Shown here: in pieces, positions 40,480-49,097 of the stretch
Layout: each line of letters begins with the position of its first letter
How positions within the stretch are numbered: position 1 is the stretch's first letter
Origin: Saccharofermentans sp.
GTDB lineage: Bacteria > Bacillota > Clostridia > Saccharofermentanales > Saccharofermentanaceae
Length of the DNA stretch: 64,000 nt
Assembly: GCA_016292135.1 (NCBI GenBank)
Contig: JAEFAZ010000003.1
Span: 186,001-250,000 of the forward strand
Direction: 5' to 3'
The notes under the pieces: model-generated
What the model was told of the DNA's origin: nothing
What the model saw: only the letters and a program-made list of their open reading frames with translations
Databases searched by the model: none
Position numbers and translations under genes: made by a program

Positions 40480-42252
40480 TTACGCCCTTGCGGCACCCAG
40501 ATCCTTGATGATGTAGGGGAAGAGAAGTTCTATCCAGGCAGCGAGAGCCTTGGCGGTATGAGCGTATGTCGCATCGTTCTCGCCCGTGGGATCGGGGATG
40601 GCGACCGATATGAGCTTACCGTCACTGTTCTTCATCACCAGACCGCACCTTGCGGCATAGCTTGAAAGCGAGAAGACCTTGTCCTTGATATCAGGATAGT
40701 CGGATACGATCCTGAAGGCCTGTTCGTCCCTCATGGTGAGGATGAGGTCAGCCGCATTATAAACATCAACTGATACCCTCTTGGATCTTAAGTAACTCAT
40801 GTCACGGCTGATGACATCCGACAATGCTTTCGCCATCTTAGGATCCGGCTCATCCTCTCCGAAGATCGTAAGGCCCGCGGAATCCGCATAGATCTCGCAG
40901 TCGCAGTCATCGTCCGCTTCGAGCCTGAAAGGTCCTTCCCTGTTGATCAGTTCATCGAATATGACTTCCGCCGCAGGAGACATCGAAAGGTTCTTCTCGT
41001 CAACGAAGAGCACCTGGGCAGTATATGTCGCTGAGTATGTCTTCTCCGTCACGATCTTTCTTTCCTGCTGCTCTTTCTTAACTTCATCAGATACACCGGT
41101 CTTGGCGGCAGACTTCGAGAGCCTGTTCATGTAAGCTGTTGCCAGTCCCTCTTCCGGGAAACCCTGGGCAAGTATGATATCGACTTTCTGGATATCAAGG
41201 TCCCTTAATCCCTCGAAAAGATAATGGGCGGCTGCCGCAACGTCGGCTGCCTTACCGTATGTAAAGAACTCCAGATGCATCAGCACGTTCTTCTCGAACG
41301 CCGCTTCCAGCAGATGCCTGACTTCGACTCCCGCATAGATGCCGACACGGGCAAAGGGATTTGCCGCAAGGATCTCTTTTACCCTTCCGACGTAGGGGAA
41401 GGCTATGTTCACCAGGAGCTGCCTTGCTTCTTCCGTCATCTCCTTGAAGTCGACATCAGACCTTCTTCCGTCCGAGATCCCGTATTCTGCTTCGACATCT
41501 TCCGGAAGATCCATGATCTCGACCTCACAGGAAGGAGCATAATGACGGTATTTCATCCCGGGGGACCTCGGAGTCTCCCCTTCCTTGATAACGTATGCTT
41601 CCTTACAGGAGCCTGCAGCAGCCACGATCATCTCTCTCGTGACCGCACCGGGACGGAGGATCACGGGAACATCGCCCGTGGCATCAACGACAGTCGATTC
41701 GAGACCTACATCGCAGGGGCCTCCGTCGATCGCGGCATATATATAGCCTGACATATCTTCCATCACCCTGGAGCAGGTCGTAGGCGACGGCCTTCCGGAT
41801 ATATTGGCGGAGGGCGCCGCGACGGGGCAGCCGCATTTTTCGATGAACTCTTTTGCAACCGGATGTGAAGGCATCCTTATGCCGACGGTATCAAGACCCG
41901 CCGTAACTTCGGCAGGGATCTTGTCTGATTTTTTCATTATGACCGTGACCGGACCCGGCATGAAAGCTTCGATCAAGGCTTTGGCGGTATCCGTCACTTC
42001 AGATGCTATCTCATCTATCTGGCTCTTGTCCCATATATGGCAGATCAGGGGGTTGTCCGAAGGACGCCCCTTGGCTTCGAAGACCTTCTTTACCGAATCA
42101 GCCAGGAAGGCATTACAGCCAAGGCCGTAGACGGTCTCGGTCGGGAAAGCAACGACTTCACCGTCCCTTAAACGGCGGGCGGCTTCCTCTATGCCTTCCC
42201 GGTCATTGCCTTTTATCTTCAGTGTCTTCTCGTAGATCTTTTTTCTTTCCAT
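40480..42252 (-). CDS. tsaC: TsaC/Sua5 threonylcarbamoyl-AMP synthase fused to a degenerate LMW phosphatase domain
   Basis: A 590-residue fusion. Residues ~15-210 are the YrdC/TsaC domain (FPTETVYGLGCNAF, KGRPSDNPL at 61-69, APSANISG at 146-153), making threonylcarbamoyl-AMP for tRNA t6A. Residues ~215-380 are the Sua5 C-terminal domain (RSPGMKYRHYAP). After a charged linker, residues ~408-585 follow the low-molecular-weight phosphotyrosine phosphatase fold (DLILTMRDEQAF, DKVFSLSSYA, and IPDPTGEND with Asp554 at the catalytic-acid place). The P-loop CxxxxxRS is replaced by VDEKNLSMSP (residues 417-426): Cys and Arg are both lost, so phosphatase activity is not expected. In Bacillus the two proteins are neighbouring genes (ywlC, ywlE region), so fusion is plausible. 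A Shine-Dalgarno TTGAGGAAAG precedes the ATG. Confidence 0.9.
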   Translation of the reverse strand: MERKKIYEKTLKIKGNDREGIEEAARRLRDGEVVAFPTETVYGLGCNAFLADSVKKVFEAKGRPSDNPLICHIWDKSQIDEIASEVTDTAKALIEAFMPGPVTVIMKKSDKIPAEVTAGLDTVGIRMPSHPVAKEFIEKCGCPVAAPSANISGRPSPTTCSRVMEDMSGYIYAAIDGGPCDVGLESTVVDATGDVPVILRPGAVTREMIVAAAGSCKEAYVIKEGETPRSPGMKYRHYAPSCEVEIMDLPEDVEAEYGISDGRRSDVDFKEMTEEARQLLVNIAFPYVGRVKEILAANPFARVGIYAGVEVRHLLEAAFEKNVLMHLEFFTYGKAADVAAAAHYLFEGLRDLDIQKVDIILAQGFPEEGLATAYMNRLSKSAAKTGVSDEVKKEQQERKIVTEKTYSATYTAQVLFVDEKNLSMSPAAEVIFDELINREGPFRLEADDDCDCEIYADSAGLTIFGEDEPDPKMAKALSDVISRDMSYLRSKRVSVDVYNAADLILTMRDEQAFRIVSDYPDIKDKVFSLSSYAARCGLVMKNSDGKLISVAIPDPTGENDATYAHTAKALAAWIELLFPYIIKDLGAARA

Positions 42253-42262
42253 TTTTCTTTCC

Positions 42263-43336
42263 TCAAGATGCTTCAGCTGCGCTGTCTGCCGCCGCGGCGA
42301 CGGTAAGAGCGTCTATTATCTCATCAAGGTCTCCTGCCAGGATCTCATCGAGCTTATAGAGAGTAAGACCGATCCTGTGATCTGTAACTCTCCCCTGATG
42401 GTAGTTATATGTCCTGATCCTCTCGGACCTGTCACCCGAGCCGACCTGGTTTTTCCTGTTCTCGTTCATCTCACCTGCATCAGCCGACCTTGCCATATCC
42501 CAGAGCTTGGTGGTCAGGACAGCCATCGCCTTCTCCTTGTTCTTGATCTGGGACCTCTCATCCTGGCAGGTTACGACTATTCCTGACGGGAAGTGCGTAA
42601 GCCTTACGGCGGAGTCGGTCTTGTTGATATGCTGTCCGCCCGCGCCCGATGCACGGTAGGTATCTATCTTTATGTCAGCGGGGTTGATAACGACATCCCT
42701 GGGTTCGGCTTCGGGAAGAACGGCTACCGTTGCTGCCGACGTGTGGATCCTTCCGCCCGATTCCGTGACGGGAACGCGCTGCACACGGTGAACGCCGCTC
42801 TCGAACTTGAGACGGCTGAAGGCGCGCTTACCCTTGACCTGGAAGACTATCTCCTTATAACCTCCGAGCTCGGTCGGAGTCTGGTCTACGATATCTACCG
42901 TGAAGCCGTGGGAAGAAGCGTAACCCATATACATCCTGTAAAGGTCGGATGCGAAGAGGGCTGATTCCTCACCGCCGGTGCCCGCTCTTATCTCCATGAT
43001 GACCGAGCGGTCGTCGCGGATATCACGGGGTGAGAGCAGTTCGTTTATCTTCTTTTCGGCTTCGGCAAGTTCAGTCTTGCCCTCGGCAAGCTCTTCGTCA
43101 GCCAGGGCCTTGATCTCGGCATCGGCGCCCGACAGGAGATCTAATGCTTCCTCTATCTTGCGCTCCGCTTCCTCGAGCTTTTTGATCTCGGAGATGACTT
43201 CCTCCATGTCGGACAGCTCGCGGGACAGCCCCGTGAACTTTTCGCGGTCCGATACGACCGACGGATCCTGAAGGGATGTCGTCAGTTCATCGTATCTTGC
43301 TTTGACCTGTTCCAGTTTGCTCTTGTCAATCGCCAT
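42263..43336 (-). CDS. prfA: Peptide chain release factor 1
   Basis: A 357-residue class I release factor reading UAA and UAG. It shows the GGQ loop [20 protein letters not shown], the RF1 codon-recognition region ([20 protein letters not shown] precedes it) and the C-terminal [22 protein letters not shown]. The family start is [18 protein letters not shown] at 43336; an open frame 33 codons upstream overlaps the preceding gene and is rejected. It overlaps the upstream gene's stop by 11 bases. No prmC/hemK gene follows; the TsaC fusion does. Confidence 0.97.
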   Translation of the reverse strand: MAIDKSKLEQVKARYDELTTSLQDPSVVSDREKFTGLSRELSDMEEVISEIKKLEEAERKIEEALDLLSGADAEIKALADEELAEGKTELAEAEKKINELLSPRDIRDDRSVIMEIRAGTGGEESALFASDLYRMYMGYASSHGFTVDIVDQTPTELGGYKEIVFQVKGKRAFSRLKFESGVHRVQRVPVTESGGRIHTSAATVAVLPEAEPRDVVINPADIKIDTYRASGAGGQHINKTDSAVRLTHFPSGIVVTCQDERSQIKNKEKAMAVLTTKLWDMARSADAGEMNENRKNQVGSGDRSERIRTYNYHQGRVTDHRIGLTLYKLDEILAGDLDEIIDALTVAAAADSAAEAS

Positions 43337-44183
43337 TTTTCGAAGTCGCTCCGCGCAAAAGATCCATTCCGTCTTTTTCTTTCGTTGTAGTCGTTGCAGG
43401 CTGGCTTTCGCCTTCTCCCGTTCCGGAAGAATCATCAGCTGTTACGGATGAAGATTCCGTTGTCGTGCTTTCTGTCGTGGCCGCTGAGGTTGTTGTCAGC
43501 GGTTCGGTCGAAGCCTGTGCCTGCTCTTCTTCGGCCTTATCCCTGGCCTGACAATATCCGGTGATGATGTCCGCCAAGGCCTGGTAGTAAGGGACGCCGC
43601 CCTGCTTTACGACAGCGGTATCGATGACATGTTCTTCAAAGCCCTTGCCGAAAGAATAGAATACCGAGTCGTAATCATCGAATGTTCCGGTGATTATATA
43701 CATCGCTTTCCTGATCTCAACGATGGGTTTCTTTCCCACGATGACGGCCGGGACATTGTTCAGGGCCAGGCACTGCCTTATGACCTCGATATCAGAAGAC
43801 GTAAGGTCCTCAACCTTATCGATCACGATGAGAAGGTCTTTCGTATAAGTCCTCGGTTCGGTGCTAGATACGATCTCGCCCGCCTGGTTATATTCGGTAA
43901 AACTGATGTTCGTTGACTTAACGGGCATCTTGTCTTCCGTTATCTTTCCGGGCGTCAGGAGGACGGTCTTATCCTTAAGAGGCGACAATTCTTCGGGGAA
44001 GTCTCCTGCCCAATATATGGTGATGTCGCGCCCCGCGATGAGTTCGGCAGTCTCGGTTAAGTGTTTTTTCTCCCTGGCGGAATTTTGCTTCTGGTTAGTG
44101 TTGTTTAGCAATATGACCGCAAGGAAAGCGAACATGATGCAGAATACCGCCATGGGAAATATTAGAAAGGTCTTTCTGTTCAC
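43326..44183 (-). CDS. Membrane-anchored protein with Ser/Thr-rich tail, unknown function
   Basis: A 285-residue protein starting with GTG, whose GTGA overlaps the stop of the SseB-like gene by 4 bases. One membrane helix ([21 protein letters not shown], ~5-26), then an extracytoplasmic domain with alternating strands and helices ([49 protein letters not shown]) that resembles a Rossmann-like or GATase-like fold, and a ~60-residue Thr/Ser/Glu tail. No family recognised. Context between an SseB-like protein and prfA gives no hint. Confidence 0.72.
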   Translation of the reverse strand: MNRKTFLIFPMAVFCIMFAFLAVILLNNTNQKQNSAREKKHLTETAELIAGRDITIYWAGDFPEELSPLKDKTVLLTPGKITEDKMPVKSTNISFTEYNQAGEIVSSTEPRTYTKDLLIVIDKVEDLTSSDIEVIRQCLALNNVPAVIVGKKPIVEIRKAMYIITGTFDDYDSVFYSFGKGFEEHVIDTAVVKQGGVPYYQALADIITGYCQARDKAEEEQAQASTEPLTTTSAATTESTTTESSSVTADDSSGTGEGESQPATTTTKEKDGMDLLRGATSKNGD

Positions 44184-44902
44184 TTGTTCCCTCTTTCGTA
44201 GTAAGGATCAGCCGATCCTGTCACCTGTTTTGCAAAGGATTCACGGAAGGATACGACCAAAGGAGAAAGGCCGTCCAGATAAGGAACGATATAGGACCTG
44301 AACGAATCCATGAGATAGCGTTCCCTGTCGCCTTCAAGATCCGATTCGATTATTATCAGCCAGTTGAGATTGTCGTCAGACATCCTCCTCATCAGCTGGA
44401 TCCAGATCTTCTTTATGTCGCTGTCGACCTTGAAGAACTCCATGGTCATCTCGCGGAGCTTCTCGGGCCAGTGATCGGGCTGTCCGACCTTGACCGATTC
44501 ATCCGGGGGAGCTATCTGTTCCCTGATCATGTCGCACATATCCTTGCCGAAAAGGACCTCGTCCGTGCCCGGGTTGATGACGAAACCGTCAAGTCCCATC
44601 TTCTCTTCCGTAACAACGAAAAGGATGTCTTCGAAAGTCGCAACGATCCCGTTCTGCTTCTTTCCTTTCGATGCATTGTCGAAGGACTCCGAGTCCGAGA
44701 AGACGACCATGTGCTTTCTGCCGTTAGCACCGGATACGGCGTGGAACTTGAACTCGCCTTCCTTGCCGTCAACGGGCACTATGAACTTGGACACGGCCGC
44801 CGCCTTGAGGAGCTTTAACATATTCTCCTCAGAAGAGTCGGATCTTAATGTCGCCATCAGGTCCTTGAGTTCTTTATTTTCGATCCTGTTTTCATCTGCC
44901 AT
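44180..44902 (-). CDS. SseB-like protein
   Basis: A 240-residue soluble protein with an SseB N-terminal-type domain (AAVSKFIVPVDGKEGEFKF, HMVVFSDSESFDNA, GFVINPGTDEVLFGKDMCDM) and a C-terminal part VDSDIKKIWIQLMRRMSDDN...NWLIIIESDLEGDRE that fits the SseB C-terminal domain. SseB family proteins are linked to serine sensitivity in E. coli, and in other bacteria often sit near secretion or toxin loci; the biochemical role is unclear. Overlaps the next gene by 4 bases. Confidence 0.8.
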   Translation of the reverse strand: MADENRIENKELKDLMATLRSDSSEENMLKLLKAAAVSKFIVPVDGKEGEFKFHAVSGANGRKHMVVFSDSESFDNASKGKKQNGIVATFEDILFVVTEEKMGLDGFVINPGTDEVLFGKDMCDMIREQIAPPDESVKVGQPDHWPEKLREMTMEFFKVDSDIKKIWIQLMRRMSDDNLNWLIIIESDLEGDRERYLMDSFRSYIVPYLDGLSPLVVSFRESFAKQVTGSADPYYERGNK

Positions 44903-44947
44903 TGCATGATTCTCCTTTAGTTTTCAGTTCTTCAGGACTTGGATGCG

Positions 44948-45877
44948 CTAGAAGAACACAGTCCTTACGAGCCAGGTCCAGAAGAGCGCCGCCAAGGGAG
45001 TAAGGAGAGTCGAGAAAGTAACTATCCTCGCGCAAAGAGACGGCGACATATTGTATTTATCGGCATATACCACGCAAAGGGATGTGGAGGGCAATGCCGT
45101 CATGAGTATTATCGTTGCCTTGGTAACAGGTCTTATCTCGACAAAGCCCGACAGGGACAGGACGAGACCGAAGACCAGTGCGGGAAGGGCCAGCATCTTG
45201 AAGACGACGGTCACGTATGTTTTCGAGTCGGCGAATATCCTCTTGAGATCGAGATCCGCTATGTTGGAACCCAGCACGATAAGGGCCAGGGGGAATGCTA
45301 TGTCACCGACGAAGCTCAAGGTCGATCGGATCGGGTAGCCGAACCTCCAGGGGATAAGGAAGAGTATCACGGCAGCGATCGATGCCGTTGAAACTATATC
45401 CGTGATGATGTATCTGGGTCTGAACTTTCTTCCGGAGATTATCGTAACGCCGAAAGTATAGAAGAAGATGTTGAACACGAGGTTAAAGACCGCCGCGAGC
45501 AGGAGACCCTCGTCACCGTAGAGTTCCTCCAGGAGGGGCATGCCGATGAAGCTCGTGTTGGAGAAGATTATGCAGACGGTCATGACGCGCTTGTCGGCTT
45601 CAGACTGCTTAATCCTCTTATTGGCCATGCTCATTATGCCGAGCAGGAGCAGATAGGATATGGCCGCATAACAGGCAACGGCGATCATGGACTTGACCAT
45701 CTCGTCGTCATAAACGTACTGGGAGGAAGCCAGGATCATGAAAGGCAAAACTGCCTTGATGAGGATGTCACTGATGCTCTTCTCGGCACGTGCGTCGGTA
45801 ACACCGGTGCGCTTAAGGATGACACCGAGGATAAAGCATACGACTATCTTTAGCGTTACGTAGTAGATCTGTGTCAT
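44948..45877 (-). CDS. AEC (auxin efflux carrier) family permease
   Basis: A 309-residue integral membrane protein with about ten hydrophobic helices. Conserved AEC features include the N-terminal ILIKAVLPFMILASSQYV, the mid-protein CIIFSNTSFIGMPLLEELYG and the C-terminal ALPSTSLCVVYADKYNMSP. The family exports or imports small organic anions (malate and related acids in lactic bacteria). It is directly coupled to glpK (one-base overlap, TGATG), which suggests a role with glycerol-derived carbon or fermentation acids; the substrate is not shown by sequence. Confidence 0.9.
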   Translation of the reverse strand: MTQIYYVTLKIVVCFILGVILKRTGVTDARAEKSISDILIKAVLPFMILASSQYVYDDEMVKSMIAVACYAAISYLLLLGIMSMANKRIKQSEADKRVMTVCIIFSNTSFIGMPLLEELYGDEGLLLAAVFNLVFNIFFYTFGVTIISGRKFRPRYIITDIVSTASIAAVILFLIPWRFGYPIRSTLSFVGDIAFPLALIVLGSNIADLDLKRIFADSKTYVTVVFKMLALPALVFGLVLSLSGFVEIRPVTKATIILMTALPSTSLCVVYADKYNMSPSLCARIVTFSTLLTPLAALFWTWLVRTVFF

Positions 45878-47418
45878 CAGCCTTCCTTAGCAAGGATCGC
45901 GGTCCTTACCGCGTTCTTATATCCTTCCATCCTTCTTTTGACTTCCGCGGCATCCATCTTCGGATCGTATTCCTTCCTGGATGCATAAAGGGAACTTACC
46001 GTATCGATATCCTTAAAGAAGCCGCATGTGAGTCCTGCCATAAGGCCTGCGCCCATGGCTGTCATCTCATCCGTCTTCGCTCTTATTATCCTGATGCCGA
46101 GCATGTCAGCCTGCAGCTGCATCAGATGATCGCTGCCGCAAACGCCGCCGTCGACCTTCATCGCTGGCGCATCGGTCCCCGTATCCCTTGCCATCAGTTC
46201 AACGAGTTCCGTGACCTGATAGATTATCGACTCGATCGATGCCATGACGATGTCATCGGCGGACGTGCCGCGGGTAATGCCCGTGATAAGACCCCTGGCG
46301 TCAGGATCCCAGTAGGGTGCGCCGAGACCTGTAAATGCAGGGACCATATATACTCCCGAATCACGCTTTGCGCGCGCTGCGACGATGTCGCAGTCGGAGG
46401 GCTTATCGATCAGGTGCATCTCATCCTTGAGCCAGCTGATTATGGAACCGCCCTGGAAGACGGATCCTTCCAGCGCATAAGAAGTTACGCCGTTTATGGA
46501 CCAGGCGGCGGAACAGAGAAGTCCGTTGTCAGAAAAGACCGGACTGTTGCCCGTGTTCATCAGAGTGAAGCAGCCTGTACCGTATGTGGTCTTGGCTTCG
46601 CCCTTGGCAAGAGCGTTCTGGCCGAAGAGAGCCGAAGGCTGGTCTCCTATTACGCCCGTAATGTGAACTCCGTTAAGGGAAAGAAGGCTCTTCGTTTCAA
46701 ACTCGTCAAGACCTGAAGCCGTGAGTTCTTCAGCAGTAAGTCTGATCTCGCCGAAATCAGATGCGCTCGGCAGGGCCTTGGCAAGATTGTTCCTGCCGAT
46801 GCCGAAAAGAGCGAGAAGGTCTTCATCGTAATCGAGCTTGTTTATGTTGAACAGGAGCGTCCTCGAACAGTTGGAATAATCGGATGCGAACTCCGCTCCT
46901 CCCGTGAGCTTATATACCAGGTAAGCGTCAACGGTCCCGAAAAGGACATCCCCTTCTTTCACCTGATCTTCAAGGCCGTACTTTTCCTTTATCCAGACCA
47001 TCTTGGTCGCTGAGAAATAAGGATCCAGCTTCAGACCTGTCTTGGATGAGATCTCTTTTTCCCTGGACTTGAGCTCTTCCCTTCTGCATATATCCGCAGT
47101 CCTTCTGCACTGCCATACTATGGCGTTACAGAAAGGCTCGCCTGTCTTCTTATCGAAAGCTATCGTGGTCTCCCTCTGGTTGGTGATACCGACCGCTTCG
47201 ATCTGCCCGAGCGCCTCAGGGTGCTCACCGAAGAGATTCGCTATCGCCTTAATGGTCGAAAAGAAAATCTCCTTGGGGTCGTGCTCGACGAATCCCGGCT
47301 CGGGATAGATCTGGGTCAGAGGGACCGACTGTCCCGGGTAAAGGCCTCCTTCAGCGGTGAGAAGAAATGCCTTGGTCGATGTGGTTCCCTGATCGATGCA
47401 AAGAATGTACTTGCCCAT
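45877..47418 (-). CDS. glpK: Glycerol kinase
   Basis: A 513-residue FGGY-family kinase phosphorylating glycerol to sn-glycerol 3-phosphate. N-terminal phosphate-binding CIDQGTTSTKAFLLTAEG, then GITNQRETTIAFDKKTGEPF, the glycerol-binding IVWQCRRTADIC, the FGGY signature TYGTGCFTLMNTG and MKVDGGVCGSDHLMQLQADML. AGAGGT precedes the ATG. It lies 14 bases after malQ. I see no His phosphorylation motif (the HPr-dependent site of low-GC glpK) in the expected loop, though alignment would be needed. Confidence 0.97.
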   Translation of the reverse strand: MGKYILCIDQGTTSTKAFLLTAEGGLYPGQSVPLTQIYPEPGFVEHDPKEIFFSTIKAIANLFGEHPEALGQIEAVGITNQRETTIAFDKKTGEPFCNAIVWQCRRTADICRREELKSREKEISSKTGLKLDPYFSATKMVWIKEKYGLEDQVKEGDVLFGTVDAYLVYKLTGGAEFASDYSNCSRTLLFNINKLDYDEDLLALFGIGRNNLAKALPSASDFGEIRLTAEELTASGLDEFETKSLLSLNGVHITGVIGDQPSALFGQNALAKGEAKTTYGTGCFTLMNTGNSPVFSDNGLLCSAAWSINGVTSYALEGSVFQGGSIISWLKDEMHLIDKPSDCDIVAARAKRDSGVYMVPAFTGLGAPYWDPDARGLITGITRGTSADDIVMASIESIIYQVTELVELMARDTGTDAPAMKVDGGVCGSDHLMQLQADMLGIRIIRAKTDEMTAMGAGLMAGLTCGFFKDIDTVSSLYASRKEYDPKMDAAEVKRRMEGYKNAVRTAILAKEG

Positions 47419-47432
47419 ATGAGACCTCTTTC

Positions 47433-49010
47433 TTATCTGAAATATATCCTGTTGAGATCCTTATAGAAACCGTTGTCTACCGATGCCAGGTCCTCCGATG
47501 TAAACCTTACGACCCAGTTGCCGTCGGCTGTTCCGGGGATGTTCATCCTCGTGTCGGCACCGTATCCTAACATGTCCTGTACGGGGATCATGACAACGTT
47601 CGCATGGCTCATCCAGAGGGTACGGATTATCGCCCTGCATGAAGGGCTCCTCGTGCCGCCTTCGCCCCAGTTGTCTCCCTGGAAGCCGCAGTACTCGAGG
47701 CAGCATCTCCTTACTTCCTCGGAGCTGTCCCAGAGCCAGCCCAGGAGTGTGTTGTTATCATGTGTGCCTGTAAATGCGATGCAGTTGCTGTCGTAGTTAT
47801 GAGGCAGATATGTGCTGTTGTCACCGGGATTAAATGCGAACTCCATTATCCTCATGCCGGGGATGCCGGTATTGGCAAGGAACTCCTCAAGGTCGGGAGT
47901 CCATTCGCCCAGGTCTTCGGCAATGAGCCTTTCCCTGCCGCCGAACTTCTTGTCGACCTTCTTGAAGAATTCAAGGCCGGGGCCTTTGACCCACTCGCCT
48001 TCCTTGGCCGTATCGGCATCGGAATCGACTTCCCAGTAAGAACAGAAAGCCCTGAAGTGATCGATCCTTAAATAATCGTAGAGCTTGTAGCTCTCCTCGA
48101 TCCTGTCCATCCACCAGGAATAGCCGTCTTCTTTCATCTTGTCCCAGTCGTAGATCGGGTTGCCCCAGAGCTGACCTTCGGCAGAAAAATAATCCGGCGG
48201 GACGCCTGCGACCTTCTCGAAGACATAGGCAGTCTCCTTCGGAGGCCTTGCCTTCTCATCTTCCTTCAATGCCTTGGCATAGTCGCTGTCGAGCTTTTTC
48301 CTGCGGCCTGCGGAAGCCATCTTGAACATGTCCCTTGCGGCCCAAACATCGGCCGAGTCACAGGAAACGTAGATCGGCATGTCTCCTATGATGGAAATGC
48401 CGCATTCGTTTACCGCGGCCTTGACCTCGGTCCATTCCTTGATGAACAGGTACTGGACGAAAGCATGGAAATAGTATTCGTCAGATCCTCTGAGCTTTGC
48501 GAGAGCCTTAGCGTCGTGATCTTTTAAGGCCTCATCTTCCCACTGCCACCAGGCCTTCTGGCCGTTGGCATTCTTTATCGTCTGATAGAGGGCGACTTCA
48601 TCCGCCCACTTGTTTTTCTTTGCAAAATCACAGACCTCACCCCTCATCCGGTCTGAGATCCTCGAATAAGCGGTGCGGAGCAGCTGTTCGCGCTGACCCC
48701 TTAAGTAATCGTAATCGATCCTCCACTTATTCACGTTATATTCCGCTGAAACGACATCCTCACCTGTAAGGAGCCCCATCTTCATGAGCCTTCTGGGGTC
48801 CAGGAGGAGCCAGTTGCCTGCAAATGCGGAAAAGCTCTGGTAAGGGGAATTCCCCATGCCGGGATAGGTAAAAGGCAGCACCTGCCAATACTTCATTCCC
48901 TGGTCCCTCAGCTGTTTTGCGAAAGCTACCGCCTCCTCACCCATCACGCCGATACCAAACGGACCCGGCAATGATGTTATGTGCATGATAACTCCGCCGC
49001 CTCTTTGCAT
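47433..49010 (-). CDS. malQ: 4-alpha-glucanotransferase
   Basis: A 525-residue GH77 enzyme (amylomaltase) that transfers alpha-1,4-glucan segments in maltodextrin or glycogen metabolism. Signatures: GGGVIMHITSLPGPFGIGVMG, GNSPYQSFSAFAGNWLLLD, IGDMPIYVSCDSADVWA, DYLRIDHFRAFCSYWEV (Asp nucleophile), LIAEDLGEWTPDLEEFL (acid/base Glu), and FTGTHDNNTLLGWL (stabilising Asp). The start aligns with the family and has GAGGTGG upstream. It heads the malQ-glpK-AEC-SseB-prfA-tsaC run from a promoter in the divergent gap with prfC. Confidence 0.97.
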   Translation of the reverse strand: MQRGGGVIMHITSLPGPFGIGVMGEEAVAFAKQLRDQGMKYWQVLPFTYPGMGNSPYQSFSAFAGNWLLLDPRRLMKMGLLTGEDVVSAEYNVNKWRIDYDYLRGQREQLLRTAYSRISDRMRGEVCDFAKKNKWADEVALYQTIKNANGQKAWWQWEDEALKDHDAKALAKLRGSDEYYFHAFVQYLFIKEWTEVKAAVNECGISIIGDMPIYVSCDSADVWAARDMFKMASAGRRKKLDSDYAKALKEDEKARPPKETAYVFEKVAGVPPDYFSAEGQLWGNPIYDWDKMKEDGYSWWMDRIEESYKLYDYLRIDHFRAFCSYWEVDSDADTAKEGEWVKGPGLEFFKKVDKKFGGRERLIAEDLGEWTPDLEEFLANTGIPGMRIMEFAFNPGDNSTYLPHNYDSNCIAFTGTHDNNTLLGWLWDSSEEVRRCCLEYCGFQGDNWGEGGTRSPSCRAIIRTLWMSHANVVMIPVQDMLGYGADTRMNIPGTADGNWVVRFTSEDLASVDNGFYKDLNRIYFR

Positions 49011-49069
49011 TGTATTCCACCTCGAACTTCTATATAATATCTTGGCTTTAATAATAAAAGACCACGCTA

Positions 49070-49097
49070 ATTATACAACACTGAGGTTTTTGTTCAA
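49070..49097 (-). promoter_or_regulatory. Sigma-A promoter of malQ (divergent from prfC)
   Basis: Minus-strand TTGAAC (49092-49097) and TATAAT (49070-49075), 16-base spacer. The -35 touches the prfC start codon. On the plus strand the only -10-like sequence is TTATAC (49071-49076) with a poor -35, so the prfC promoter is uncertain. Confidence 0.65.
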
